In this document: positions 50,316 to 60,869 of the stretch, one piece after another
How positions within the stretch are numbered: the first letter of the stretch is position 1
Layout of the letters: each line of letters starts with the position of its first letter
Assembly: GCA_029817715.1 (NCBI GenBank)
Contig: JARUPY010000371.1
Location: 186,001-250,000 of the forward strand
Direction of reading: 5' to 3'
Length of the DNA stretch: 64,000 bases
Source: Melastoma dodecandrum
Lineage: Eukaryota > Streptophyta > Magnoliopsida > Myrtales > Melastomataceae
Made by a program: the position numbers and the translations under genes
The notes under the pieces: generated by a model
What the model was told of the DNA's origin: nothing
The model's database searches: none
Seen by the model: only the letters and a program-made list of their open reading frames with translations

Positions 50316-53054
50316 TTACCAGCTAGTTGTCGGCAGACTTACTCGGCGCCATAGATTATTCTCAACGCAGAAGTAAGCATAGTTGGCATCGAAGGCGAAC
50401 TGACCCTGTATTCCGGGCGATGTGCTGGTCGCAGGCGTGGCAATAGGTGCCAGCATCGACGAGGTCGCGATGACGGACGAGGCCGTAACGCTGCCATCGA
50501 ACTCGACAGACGGCGGGAGCACCGGCAGGACGCCAGCCGTTACGATCTGCACGTTCCAGCCGAGCGTCGTGTCGTCATAGATGAGGTCACAGCCGACCGA
50601 CGACGTGTCGAGGATCAGCGGACCAGCGGTACCGTTGATGTTTATCGTGCCGGGATCGATCGTCAGATTGTATCGACCAAAGGTGCCCAATGCGTCGCGG
50701 AAGGAGACGAAGTCACCCATCGACGGCCCGGTCGGAAGCGTAACGGTGTACGGACCATCGGTCGTGTCGCAGAGGAGAGAATCTCCGGAGACTGCGTCGA
50801 TGGGGCTTGAGACAATACGATATGCGTTTGCGCGGACCGGGGCTACCTTGCGGGCCGGTCGGTCCCTGCGAGCCTTCATAGCCAGACGCGGCCTGGATGT
50901 TCCAGCCGACCGAGCCTCCCTGGAAGAAGATGTCGAAGCCGCCGTAGTTCTCGTTCGCCTCGAAGATACCCAAGCTGCCCGCGATGGGGAGCGTGCCTGG
51001 GTCGAGCGTCAGATTGTTGGTTCCCCAAGTACCTGCGGCGTCGCGGAACGCCAGCGCGTAGCCGATGTAAGGCGACGGCGGCAATGTAATAGTGAACGAT
51101 CCATTTGTGGTATCTGCGAGCAGATACATGTATGACATCGTGATCGTCGTGTTCGTGTTGACGATCGTCCAAAGGAGCTGCGGTCCGGTTGGGCCAGTGA
51201 TGCCCTGAATACCCTGGGCACCGGTCGGTCCAAGGGCTCCGGTAGGGCCGACCGGACCGGTCACGCCCTGGATGCCTTGAATGCCCTGGATGCCTTGCTG
51301 GCCCTGAAGGCCGATAGGACCGGTCGGCCCCGTAACACCCTGGATGCCCTGGATTCCTTGCTGACCCTGGAGGCCGATGGGACCCGTGGGTCCGGTTGGT
51401 CCGGTTCACGCCCTGGATACCCTGGATGCCCTGCTGACCCTGAAGGCCGATAGGACCGGTAGGTCCGAGCGAGCCAGTCGGGCCCATGGAGCCGGTAGGC
51501 CCCGTGATCGAGAAGCCGGGGTAACCCTGGACACCGGCAGGTCCGGTCGGTCCGGTCGGCCCGATCGGGCCGGTCGGTGCATATCCAGAGATCGTCAGAG
51601 TGCTGTCGTTCTGAGCGATCGAAATGTTGCTTCCCGCTGATATCGAGCGGAACAGGAATGTCGGGCCGAGCTTGCCCGCGTAGACGTTGGCGCCGCCAGT
51701 ATCGAGGTTGTTTCCGACGTTGATTTCGCCGAGCACATTGCTGCTCGCCAGTGTAATGCGTCCCTTGGCATCGACCGTCAGCGTGGGGGCGACGTAGCTG
51801 CCCGGCTGCACGCCGCTGTTGACCAGTCCCAGGGAGATCGTACCAAAGCTCGTGATCGTGCCGTTGTTGACGGTGATGCCGTCGTTACCGGCAACGCTCA
51901 CCGAGGAGACGGTCGGCGGGATGTTGAGGGAGATCGTGCTGCCGTCGTCGGTCAGCGAGACGTTGCCGTAGGCCTTCAGCGACTTGAAGTAGAGGACGCT
52001 GTTCGCCTTGTTCGAGAAGAAGGCCTCGCCCGTGCCTAGAGTCTGTACGGTGAGGATTTCGGCGGCGGTGTTGCTGTTGGCCGCTGAGATGCGCCCCTGC
52101 GCATCGACGGTGAACGAAGCATTGGTGTAGGTGCCGGGGTCGACGTTGGTCGGCGACAGAGAAAGGTTGATGACGCCCGAGCTTGTGACCGGGCCGCCCG
52201 CTGCTACGATGGAGCCATCCGTTTCGACGTCGATCGAGGTGACGCCGACCGAGTTGAACCACAACGTCTGGCCGTCATCGGTGATCGTCGTGTTGCCGGA
52301 CGCCGCGACGCTCTTGAAGCGCAGATCAGCCCCGACCTTCTCCTTGAAAAGAGAGGTGCCGACGCCTTCGGACGACACGGTGTTGATCTCGCCGAGGATG
52401 TTCCCGGACGCGGAGGTGATGCGGCCCTGCGCGTCGATCGTCAGCGTCGGCGCAATGAACGAGCCGGTATTCGCGTTGACGGTTGGAAGCCCGACCTGGA
52501 ACGTGCCGGTGTTCTCGATGGGGCCGCCCGAGACCGCCAGGGTACCATCGGAGACGAGCGCGACAGAGCGCACTGTTCCGTAGTTGAGTGGAACCCAGGA
52601 CAGATTGATGCCGTCGAAGGACAGGCCCTGTCCGGCTTCGGCGGGCGGAGGCAGAAAGACGAGATCGTTCGACGCGTTGCCGTAGAGCAGGCCGCGATCG
52701 ACGATTGTCTTCGGCGCATTGGTGAGCTGCGTGAAGTCGATGCCGCCGAGCGCTTCGATCGCGTCGAACGACAGGGTGAGGCTCTGGCCATCGGCTATGA
52801 GGTTGATGCCGGTGCCAGCTTTGATCGTGCGGAAGCTGAGGTTGACGACGGAGGTGGTTAGATTCTGGCCAACGTAGAGTGGCGTGCCGTCGCCCAGATT
52901 GTTGACGGCGACGCCTGTGAGAGGCACCGCTGCCGCAATGGGTCCTGCCGACAGTGCTTGCGCCCGCGCTCGGGATATTGAGCGTATCCGTCGTCGGGTC
53001 GAAAATCAGATTGCCGGTTGTCGGATCAACCGTTACGTTATTGAAATCAACCAT
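50316..53054 (-). CDS. Collagen-like tail fibre (three frame breaks)
   Basis: About 910 residues when read as one. N-terminus [20 protein letters not shown], repeated beta modules with [15 protein letters not shown] and [19 protein letters not shown] motifs (typical trimeric fibre shaft repeats), a collagen-like GPTGPTGP block (about 51200-51590), then two related C-terminal modules ([39 protein letters not shown]). Breaks near 52960, 51405 and 50850. AGGA before the ATG. Probably a separate fibre or the base-proximal part. Confidence 0.82.
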
Positions 53055-53084
53055 TCGGTCCTAAAACAAAGAGAAAAGCTCTTT

Positions 53085-53092
53085 TATTTAGT
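53085..53092 (-). promoter_or_regulatory. Late-type promoter box ACTAAATA
   Basis: On the minus strand, 30 bases before the ATG at 53054. Confidence 0.5.
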
Positions 53093-53124
53093 GACCTATC
53101 CGGCTTTACTGAAGTTGGATAAAG

Positions 53125-54956
53125 TCATCCCCTGACGGCTTCGAAAACAAAAAGTCGGTCGAAGCGTAGGATGTTGCCTTCTCCAGTGATCTGAGCGGAG
53201 CTGAGGCTGTTCAGGACCTTCGGGCCAGAGCCCGGCTGAAGATAGGCGAGGGGAAAGCCAGTTGGAACGTCGATCCCATCCACAGGTCCAGCACCTCAGG
53301 GCTCGAACTACCGAAGTTGTACTGTAGAGAGGGGAGGGAAGCGAAGCCATATTCAAGCGCCAGTGCGTATCGGATGTTCTGGACACTATTGACGTAGACT
53401 GGGAGGTTGACGCCCCCGAAGGTGTCGTGGAGCGTCTGGGTCGATACATTAGAGTTCGTATCCAACACGTAGCCGCCAGCGTTTGCCTTAGGATCATAGA
53501 TTGTACGTAGAAGTACATCGTATAGGCCCGCCCCAAACGAGTCATAAACGGACACGTAGGTCAATCCTCCGGTTATAAGCTCCAGTTGGTAGAATGGATT
53601 GCGAAGTGCAACCGCAGAAACATCTTGCGCCAGAGTTTCGTTCACATCAGATATGGCTAAGCCACGAATGACGGTGATTCGCGGCAGCGTTACCAAACCG
53701 AAGGTTGAGTCAGAGGATCGAAAGAGTGAGGACCCCAGAAGTGAAGCGGTGATACCGGACGTCTCGATCGCGGCCGATGCAGGGTCTAGCTGAAGATAAA
53801 CCCATGCTGCGTCTTGCGACGTCAGCATAGAGCTTACCGTCATGGTGAGCTGCTTCTCGATGAATGCGTAGCCAACAGTCGCGCGAACAGTGAACGCGAA
53901 GGTATGCTGCCCCTCGGGAGCCTGTGCGGTGCCTTCGATGTCGCCGGTCGTCGCGTTAAGGCTGAGCCCTAGCGGGAGCGCGGGAGAGAATGGCGCTAGC
54001 GAGTAGGAAGGCGTCCCGGCGTTCGTCGTGATTGCCGTGCTCGCGATGTAAGGGAGGAGGGCGGTCGCGGTCGCTAGCTGCGAAGAGCTGGAAGCCCAAT
54101 CGAAGCTCAGCGGAATATCGATCCCGCTGGCGAAACTTTCGGTGACCTGGATCACGTATACGATCGTCGAGGGGGTGGTAGGGTCAGCGAGCAGGACCTG
54201 GAAGAAGTACTGCCCAGGGGTAGCCGTGAGATCGATGCGTCCTTTGAGCTGCGTGCCGGACAGGGTGAGCCCAAGCGGAATGCCGTCAAGAACCGACGAA
54301 CTTTGGTTCAAATCGATGACCGGCTCGATGCTGATCGGTGCAACGTCTCCGTCCTTCTGGATGGCGTCGATCGTCAACCAGAACGACTGGCCTCGATTGT
54401 ACGTACCGAGTGAGTAGGCTGGAATCGCTGACGCCCCAGGCACGGGAATAGTTATCGATGGCTTGGATGCCGGGTTGAATATTGAGGGAGCCAGATCGCC
54501 AGTGACCGTAATCGAGAAGGCTCGATCGCGGACCATGAACTCGTTCGTCGCGCGCACGGTAAATTGAAACGTTTGTGATAAGACATTCAGACCAGTAGCG
54601 GTGCCGGAAATGGCGCCTTTAGACGAAAGTAGGATACCATTCGGTAGGGTTCCATTTAGTAAGGCGAACGTAGCCTGGGGGGAACGGGTTATCGTAATCT
54701 GAGCGTCATATGGCAGTGGTGTGAACACGACTTCCCGTCCAGATGTATCCACGGTGAACGGAATTGGCTGTCCATTTACGGCTACAGTCGTGACGAGTGA
54801 CGCTGACTTACCGACTATGATCTGAAAAGACCCCTTGGTGAGTGCAACCTGATAAGTCTCCACTACCTGAAGGAGCACACCATACGGTTCTCCCTCAGAA
54901 ACTGTGAAAAGGTAGCCGTCTTCGACGACCCATGTTGGTGTAAACTCTATGTCCAT
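53125..54956 (-). CDS. Ig/cadherin-like virion protein (one frame break)
   Basis: About 610 residues. Several He_PIG-type Ig modules are visible (LPNGILLSSKGAISGTATG; LPLGLSLNATTGDIEGTA), each followed by a FQFTVRATN-like strand. It probably forms a tail or baseplate adhesin or fibre base. Near 53245 a base appears to be missing in CCCC; the other frame continues for about 40 more residues to the stop at 53125. Start taken at ATG 54956; a TTG at 54971 is possible. Confidence 0.75.
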
Positions 54957-54971
54957 CTTCCAGCCACTCAA

Positions 54972-55363
54972 ATTCAGTAGGCGAATATAAGATTTAGGAC
55001 ATGCAAGGTAACCTCGATGTTCGTGGCTATCTGTATTGCATCGTCCCCAGCAGATAAGCTTGATACTTGCCTATTGAGATATTTACTCGGATTGCAATGC
55101 CGAGATGGGGATGTTCTCTACATGGCGTCCCTATATCACTGTGGCTATATCAGCCCGTGTTGACTACGCTTGTCTTCAGTTCGATCAAAGCTTTAGCGTT
55201 ACGTCGGGCATCAACGTGGGCCCTTTTACCTGAAGGATTCTTGCCGAGGGGGCTCCAAACTTGATTAATTTTAACGGGAATTCGTTTTTACGCTTGCGCG
55301 GTTTTATGGGATTTGCCATATGACGAATCGCGGTATCGTCTCCGAGAACAGAATGAGAACAGG
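54972..55363. other. Gap with late-type box and a doubtful small gene
   Basis: Holds a minus-strand AGTAAATA box (55080-55087), about 120 bases before the Ig-like gene, and a doubtful short ORF (55150-55319). No tRNA or stable hairpin seen. Confidence 0.35.
55150..55319 (-). CDS. Doubtful small protein (possible frame break)
   Basis: ATG 55319 starts MANPIKPRKRKNEFP. In the frame next to it, NPSGKRAHVDARRNAKALIE ends at 55150 and looks more protein-like. A base error in AAAAA near 55290 would join them. Low confidence; the uninterrupted ORF would end at 55185. Confidence 0.25.
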
Positions 55364-56278
55364 ATGAATCTCAGGATCACGTTCAACAAGCCCGCAGTCG
55401 TCGCCTACTTGAAAGGTGCGAAGGGCATACAGACGCGTCTTGATGATAGAGGCGCGATTTCCTTCAAGGGCGCGGCCCGCATTCTGGCCAATGGCGACGT
55501 CGCCGAGCTTGACCGCCGCGAGCGCGGTAACGCTGAAGTCGTTTTGGACGGAAGCATCACCGAGGACGCGATCCGCATCCTCCAAAACCCGTTCGACAAT
55601 CCGTTCTTCTTGCTCAAAGAAGAAGACGGCTGGATGATCCCGACGCCGTTCAACGCAATCCGTGCCGATGGCAAGAAGGTCGAGCCTGCAAGGACGATCC
55701 CCTGGATGCGCGTTTGGTCGAGCAGTACCTATCGCGGTATGCCGACCACCATTGCGGACGTATCAACTCGCGGCGCACGTGTCGCCGACCTGACCGAGAC
55801 ACTGATCAGCGCGATCCAGAAGCTCCAAGTCTGGGCGAAGGAAGGTCCGACCAAGGGCCGTCCGCCATCGGAGGTCGTCAGCGCACGCGACACCGTTATG
55901 GAATTCGACGATCTGGCCAAGATCGTTTCTCCAGCCTACCGCGAATGTTGCGCGATGCAGGAGCGGCTGGCCGCGCTCATCGACAATCCCCCTGATAGCT
56001 TCAAGGGCGTTCCGAAGTTCGCCCTGGCCTGCAACCTCAACGATCTCGCGGCGTATCGCGCCGAGCACCCGGCCAAAGTCGAGCAGGAAGTCGCTTCACC
56101 CAAACCAGCCGCAGCCCTCCCGGCGCCCGTGCGTGAAACGACGAAGTCGCAACCGAACGAAGTGAAGCGACCGAGCAAGTCGACGACCAAAGCCAGCGCT
56201 GACGAAAAGTCGGAGAAGGGCGAGAACTTCATCTGGGGCAAGGACTGGAAGGTACCGAGCACGCACGTCCAACGCTGA
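55364..56278 (+). CDS. Unknown protein, 304 aa
   Basis: Starts MNLRITFNKPAVVAYLKGAK. The N-terminal half is alpha/beta; the C-terminal 70 residues are a Lys/Ala/Pro-rich linker ending FIWGKDWKVPSTHVQR. A longer form from TTG 55313 is possible. No family recognised. Confidence 0.65.
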   Translation: MNLRITFNKPAVVAYLKGAKGIQTRLDDRGAISFKGAARILANGDVAELDRRERGNAEVVLDGSITEDAIRILQNPFDNPFFLLKEEDGWMIPTPFNAIRADGKKVEPARTIPWMRVWSSSTYRGMPTTIADVSTRGARVADLTETLISAIQKLQVWAKEGPTKGRPPSEVVSARDTVMEFDDLAKIVSPAYRECCAMQERLAALIDNPPDSFKGVPKFALACNLNDLAAYRAEHPAKVEQEVASPKPAAALPAPVRETTKSQPNEVKRPSKSTTKASADEKSEKGENFIWGKDWKVPSTHVQR

Positions 56279-56303
56279 GCAGCAGAAGGCGAGCAATCCA
56301 TTC

Positions 56304-56311
56304 ACTAAATA
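56304..56311 (+). promoter_or_regulatory. Late-type promoter box ACTAAATA
   Basis: Five bases before the ATG at 56317. Confidence 0.6.
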
Positions 56312-56316
56312 GGTGA

Positions 56317-56883
56317 ATGGCCCTAGACCTAGAAAAGCTTGAAGAAGCTCCTCAGCTCGTCGACCTTCTCATCCAGATGGAGGATGTGCTCGACACTCTG
56401 GACACGTACGTGTTTCCGAACTGGTTTCACGGAGAGATTGTCTCCGGACCAGAGGTGAAGCGGTATTGGCTAGGCATGATCCTGCAATACCCTTACGACC
56501 GGAAGCCCGACGAGCGCGCCGCTGCGCGCCTCATCAAGCACGGGCTCCTCGTGTCGATGATGAAGGGCGCGCAAGGCCACCCGAAAGATACGCTTTCCAG
56601 GACGACCACCGACGAGGCTGTTGAGCCGGTGTGGCTCGTCGACATCAAGATTCCCCGTCACCTCATCACCGACCTAAACGCCGGGCAGCTCGATTTCTAC
56701 GACGACGAGATCGACGCCGAGGACGTGCAGGACGCGACCGACGAGGGCATGACCGACGAGACGGGTTACGTCGATCCCGACGAAGACATTGTTGATGATG
56801 AAAACGGTGCCGCTGGCGCGCCCGATACCAACGCGCCGCCTGCTGCGCCCCAAGGAGCAAATGGACAGCAGCCGCAGCAGTGA
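56317..56883 (+). CDS. Unknown T4-like phage protein, 188 aa
   Basis: Starts MALDLEKLEEAPQLVDLLIQ. The folded first 120 residues include VFPNWFHGEIVSGPEVKRYW and RAAARLIKHGLLVSMMKGAQ, which I recall from a protein conserved in large T4-like phages. It then has a very acidic low-complexity tail (Asp/Glu, then Pro/Ala/Gln). Likely virion or assembly-related. Late-type, probably leaderless. Confidence 0.65.
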   Translation: MALDLEKLEEAPQLVDLLIQMEDVLDTLDTYVFPNWFHGEIVSGPEVKRYWLGMILQYPYDRKPDERAAARLIKHGLLVSMMKGAQGHPKDTLSRTTTDEAVEPVWLVDIKIPRHLITDLNAGQLDFYDDEIDAEDVQDATDEGMTDETGYVDPDEDIVDDENGAAGAPDTNAPPAAPQGANGQQPQQ

Positions 56884-57643
56884 CATGATTCTCGTCGAGG
56901 GCCTTCGCTCCGGCGACCTAAGCAATATCGTCCTTCCCCTCGTCTCCATCGACGAGTTCGAGTCCAAGGTCGACGACGACGCGGTCGTTATCGGATTCTA
57001 TGTCACCGACCAAGACGGCGGTGACGATCTCAACCGCTTCATCCAGCGCTCGCCCATCGACATCCTTGATTCGGAAGTTTCATCCGCGCCCGATCAGAAC
57101 GGTCACTTTATGGTGTTCGTCGAGATGCTCGGCACCGACGAGGTTGCAAGCGATATCGTCGACCTGATCGACGAAGTCGGCCCCCTTTGCGGCATTGACG
57201 CATGGGAAGCTCAGATACGCGGCAAAGACGACATCGTTGCAGTGTCAAAAAACATAGTCGAAGAAGCATTGGAGCACAATAAGAGCTTCGACCTAGAGCA
57301 AGAACAAGGCGGTAGCCAAAAAATAGTTAAATCAAATGCGATGGAAGCTTTGCGGTACAGCGATCTTCGTGCGCTTCAATTGCTTGACAATGGACAACGC
57401 ACCCTCATAGTGTGCGGTTCCTCCGATGTGCGTGAAGCATTCCAGGTGATTGCTGTCGGAGACCGACAGACCGTCTTGGAATCATGCAGCGAACTAGGAA
57501 GTGATCTATCTATCGAGGCTGTCAGTAGGGCCAACAAGATGCGCCGTCGTCTTGGTTACGGCTGGGATGTTGATACGTTCGGAGCCATGCAACTATGGCA
57601 GTCCGATAACGGCTCTTGCCTCCTAGTACAATACATAAAGTAG
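56861..57643 (+). CDS. Unknown protein, 260 aa
   Basis: AAGGAG four bases before ATG 56861, inside the end of the previous gene; ATG 56884 is possible. The first half (SNIVLPLVSIDEFESKVDDD, FIQRSPIDILDSEVS, HFMVFVEM) resembles a protein conserved beside the previous one in T4-like phages. The second half is AT-richer and seems to be a separate domain. Confidence 0.65.
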   Translation: MDSSRSSDMILVEGLRSGDLSNIVLPLVSIDEFESKVDDDAVVIGFYVTDQDGGDDLNRFIQRSPIDILDSEVSSAPDQNGHFMVFVEMLGTDEVASDIVDLIDEVGPLCGIDAWEAQIRGKDDIVAVSKNIVEEALEHNKSFDLEQEQGGSQKIVKSNAMEALRYSDLRALQLLDNGQRTLIVCGSSDVREAFQVIAVGDRQTVLESCSELGSDLSIEAVSRANKMRRRLGYGWDVDTFGAMQLWQSDNGSCLLVQYIK

Positions 57644-57749
57644 TCTTTACTTACACGAATGTTCGTTTTTGGGTTGCGACGACGGCGCCGCGCCGTTATG
57701 TGTCCTACCACGGCAATGTGACAATCGCAAAAAGGTGGAGAGTTTATCT

Positions 57750-58169
57750 GTGGATGTGGCTACTATAACGCCTTCTAGCTTTGAGCCTCTGTATCCGAAA
57801 GCAGGTTTACGAGAGTACAAAGTCACATACAGGCATATCGGGAGGAACTTATACTATGGCGAGCCTCGCCGTGCCTTCATCGATCCGACCCTGAAAATGC
57901 TGATCGAGAAGGGGCATGAACGGCACGAGGGCTCGTTTGTGGACGGCTATCACACGCTTGTGATCTGCCCGCAGCCGCAGCACCTGAAACAGCTACGAGA
58001 ATTCGTTCGCGATCATGGCGACGACGTCCTGATGCTCGGATTGTTCGAGTGGCAGCGCGGCGAGGCCTCGACGCTGATCACCTGCCACGGTGTGCGCATC
58101 GGCTTTCGTAGCCCTCACGACTTGGTCCAGGCCAAGATGGCGTTCAGACGGACAATCGGAAACTTCTGA
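57750..58169 (+). CDS. Unknown protein, 139 aa
   Basis: GTG start with GGAGAG seven bases upstream. Alpha/beta (YKVTYRHIGRNLYYGEPRRA). No family recognised. Confidence 0.6.
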   Translation: MDVATITPSSFEPLYPKAGLREYKVTYRHIGRNLYYGEPRRAFIDPTLKMLIEKGHERHEGSFVDGYHTLVICPQPQHLKQLREFVRDHGDDVLMLGLFEWQRGEASTLITCHGVRIGFRSPHDLVQAKMAFRRTIGNF

Positions 58170-58189
58170 CATAATGGCGAACCGGTCGT

Positions 58190-58228
58190 ATAAATATCCA
58201 TCATAGGGAATAGTCTCTATGATGGATT
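58190..58228 (+). promoter_or_regulatory. Perfect TATAAATA box and 5' hairpin
   Basis: TATAAATA at 58190-58197 overlaps a hairpin ATCCATCATAG/CTATGATGGAT (58197-58228), ten bases before the ATG at 58238. Transcripts starting from this box would begin inside the left arm and lose the stem, while readthrough RNA would form it, a T4-style early/late switch. Confidence 0.6.
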
Positions 58229-58237
58229 GCCTGTTTT

Positions 58238-58486
58238 ATGGAAGCCTTACTAGAGAAAATCGTTACTAACATTGTAAACGGCGGTCCTACGGCGATCATC
58301 TCCGTTCTTCTCCTCGCGAACGTAGTCCTGGCGTGGTGGATCATCCGCCTCGACAAGCTGCTCATGAAGAAGGACGATCGACTTGACGAAGTGATCGACA
58401 AAGTCATGGCCGCAAACATGGCCGTTGCAGACAGCCTCAATCAGCTTCGTTCGACAATCTTCGAACTGGTGAAGCAGAAGCTATGA
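58238..58486 (+). CDS. Small membrane-anchored protein, 82 aa
   Basis: An N-terminal helix (AIISVLLLANVVLAWWII) and a charged coiled-coil tail. Its stop overlaps the next start. Perhaps anchors or partners the PAS protein. Confidence 0.65.
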   Translation: MEALLEKIVTNIVNGGPTAIISVLLLANVVLAWWIIRLDKLLMKKDDRLDEVIDKVMAANMAVADSLNQLRSTIFELVKQKL

Positions 58487-59706
58487 CATTATTTTCGTGG
58501 GGCAGTTGGAACAAGACTAAGCTCGATCCCGTATCACGCGATGTGGCCCAGCAGCAGAAGCTCGCTGAGAGCCAGGAATTCATCATCGAGGCCGCCGTCG
58601 CCATCACCGACGTCGCCGCCGCGCTGACGCAGAAGCTGAAGGCTCGCCTAGCCGATGTGACGCAAACGTTCCAGATGACGGCCGACCTTGTGGATGACGC
58701 CCTGATCATCTGCGATCTCAACGGACGTATTCAGCACGCCAACCCGGCCGCTAAGCGAGACTTCGGCGAGGACGTGCTCAGCGCTTCCATCCTAGACCTG
58801 TTCAGCGGCACACAGGCGCCCATCGAGACCGTCGAGCAGCTTTACACGCTGCTCCGTGATGAGACCTGCTGGAGCGCGTCTCGCCCGCTCAAGGGCCGCT
58901 GCACGGTAGATGGCACCCTGTTTGACATCGAACCCAAGGCCGAACGCCTGGACTGGCGCGATGCTTCGTCGTCGATGATCCTCCTCATCAAGAAGGACCG
59001 CACCGAGGACCTCAAGACGGTCATCAACCTCTCGTTCGATGGCGTCATCGTCGCGCAGGACAACTACATCGTTGCCGCGAACACCGCCATCCACAACATT
59101 TTCGGATATGACGAAACCGAGCTGCTCGGCGTGTCGCTCGGAAACCTGTTCACGAAGGATCAGGCCGATCGTCTCGCTCTCGGCGCCGAGCATGGCCCCT
59201 ATATCGTCGGCATGCACGATGACGGTTCGTCGATCAACCTCATGTACACGTCGGCCCCGATCCTCTGGAATGGCCGGAGTGCAAACCTCATCATGGTGAA
59301 GACGGTTGAGGACGAGACCTCCGGGCGGCGCGCGATCAGCCGCGCCGAGAACGGGGTCGAGATGATCCTCACCTTCGGCGGCGACTACAAGATCACCTTC
59401 GCCAACAGCCTTTTCGCATCCTACCTCGGCAAGAAGCGCCGTGACCTTGTCGGCACCGACGTGCGCGACCTCCTCGACAATGCCAACAAGGCGACGTCGT
59501 TCTGGGCCACGGTCGCCGACATCTCGAAGGAGAAGCCAACTGCGCGCGTCCAGGTCGTCGACAACGAAACCTCGGGCAAAACCGTCGTCTATGACTGGTT
59601 GTGGCACGCGACGTTCGATGCCAATGGCAACGCGACGGAATATCAGATCACCGGCCGCGACATCAGTTCAATAGTCTCCGACATCGTCGAGGCTGGCTAC
59701 ATCTGA
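58483..59706 (+). CDS. Triple PAS-domain protein, 407 aa
   Basis: Three PAS-like modules: about residues 60-170 (DALIICDLNGRIQHANPAAK), 175-285 (DGVIVAQDNYIVAANTAIHN, IFGYDETELLG) and 290-400 (EMILTFGGDYKITFANSLFA). An N-terminal helical region precedes them. No kinase, cyclase or DNA-binding domain is present. PAS domains sense ligands or mediate binding; in a phage this could be a virion or host-takeover protein. Overlaps the small membrane protein by four bases. Confidence 0.88.
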   Translation: MTLFSWGSWNKTKLDPVSRDVAQQQKLAESQEFIIEAAVAITDVAAALTQKLKARLADVTQTFQMTADLVDDALIICDLNGRIQHANPAAKRDFGEDVLSASILDLFSGTQAPIETVEQLYTLLRDETCWSASRPLKGRCTVDGTLFDIEPKAERLDWRDASSSMILLIKKDRTEDLKTVINLSFDGVIVAQDNYIVAANTAIHNIFGYDETELLGVSLGNLFTKDQADRLALGAEHGPYIVGMHDDGSSINLMYTSAPILWNGRSANLIMVKTVEDETSGRRAISRAENGVEMILTFGGDYKITFANSLFASYLGKKRRDLVGTDVRDLLDNANKATSFWATVADISKEKPTARVQVVDNETSGKTVVYDWLWHATFDANGNATEYQITGRDISSIVSDIVEAGYI

Positions 59707-59744
59707 CATTGACGTTGCTGTAGTTACATGGTAGAGATGGGGAA

Positions 59745-60857
59745 ATGAATATTGTCCCCACTAATTTTCTCCTCGACCTTCGCGCCAAATTCCAGGACGC
59801 TGGCAAGGACATCCGGTTCGTAGGCGGCTGCGTTTCGTGACGCTCTGCTCGATGTCGAGCCGAAGGACGTCGATCTGTGCACGGATGCAACGCCGGAGCA
59901 GCAGATCGCGATCTACGCGGCCAACGACATCCGCTTCATCGAGACCGGCCTAAAGCACGGCACGGTGACCGTCGTCGACAAGACCACTGGCGCCACCTAC
60001 GAGATCACGACCCTGCGCATCGACACCGAGCAGGACGGCCGCCACGCGAAGGTCGTGTACACGGCCGATTGGCACGCCGACCTGGAGCGTCGCGACCTGA
60101 CCTTCAACGCCATCCTGATGGACTTCGACGGCAACCTATACGACCGTTCGGCGGTCGTGTCGATCTTGAGAACGGCCGGGTGCGGTTCGTCGGCCACGCT
60201 GGCGAGCGGATCGCCGAGGACTACCTGCGCGTGCTGCGCTACTTCCGGTTCCTCGGGCGCTTCGGTCTGCCGACGAATCCGGATCAGGCGGCCATGGCCG
60301 CGATCGGGAAGCACAAGAGCGGCCTGGAGAAAATCTCGGTCGAGCGCATCTGGGCAGAGGTCAGCAAGATCATCGTTGGGCCGTATGGCTACGCGATCCT
60401 GCGCCTGATGGAGCAGTGCGGCGTCGCCGAGGTCATTGGACTGCACCCGCTGCTCAGCGACTCGATCAGCCGCAATCCCATCACCAAGCTGGTGGCGGCT
60501 CAGGGCGCGCGGGCGCTGGAGCTGACGTCCCTTTGGAAGATGAGCGGCGACGAGCGCCAGCTCGCGACGTTCCTGCTGAAGCACATGGGGAAGGTCGATT
60601 ACATGTCGATGCTGGCCGTCGACCGGGCGCCACGAGCGCATGTCGTCGAGCTGGCGCTGCTGCACATCGACCGCGACATGGCCGTGATGCTAGAGGCTTG
60701 CGACATCCCGGTGTTTCCGCTGACTGGCCAGGACCTGATCGACCGTGGCGTCAAGCCGGGCGTCGAGATGGGTCGCAAGCTGTCGGAGGCCAAGAAGGCT
60801 TGGGGCGCGTCGCGATTCACGCTGGGCAAGACCGGGCTCCTGGCCCTGGTCGCTTAA
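59745..60857 (+). CDS. cca: CCA-adding tRNA nucleotidyltransferase (two frame breaks)
   Basis: Adds or repairs the 3' CCA of tRNAs. Class II signature: FVGGCV then RDALL, the catalytic DVDLCTDATP, RRDLTFNA, DPFGG-like, and EDYLRVLRYFRFLGRFG. Breaks: an extra T at 59833-59835, and a missing C near 60142; the three frames join into about 370 residues, close to family length. Useful here because the tRNA-like gene at 28493 lacks an encoded CCA. The start ATG 59745 is preceded by GGGGAA. Confidence 0.9.
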
Positions 60858-60869
60858 GGAGTAGGGACT

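Noticed and set aside
39690..54971. Lateral transfer of a whole tail module by an integrase
   Set aside because: No integrase, attachment repeat or insertion sequence is visible at either edge.
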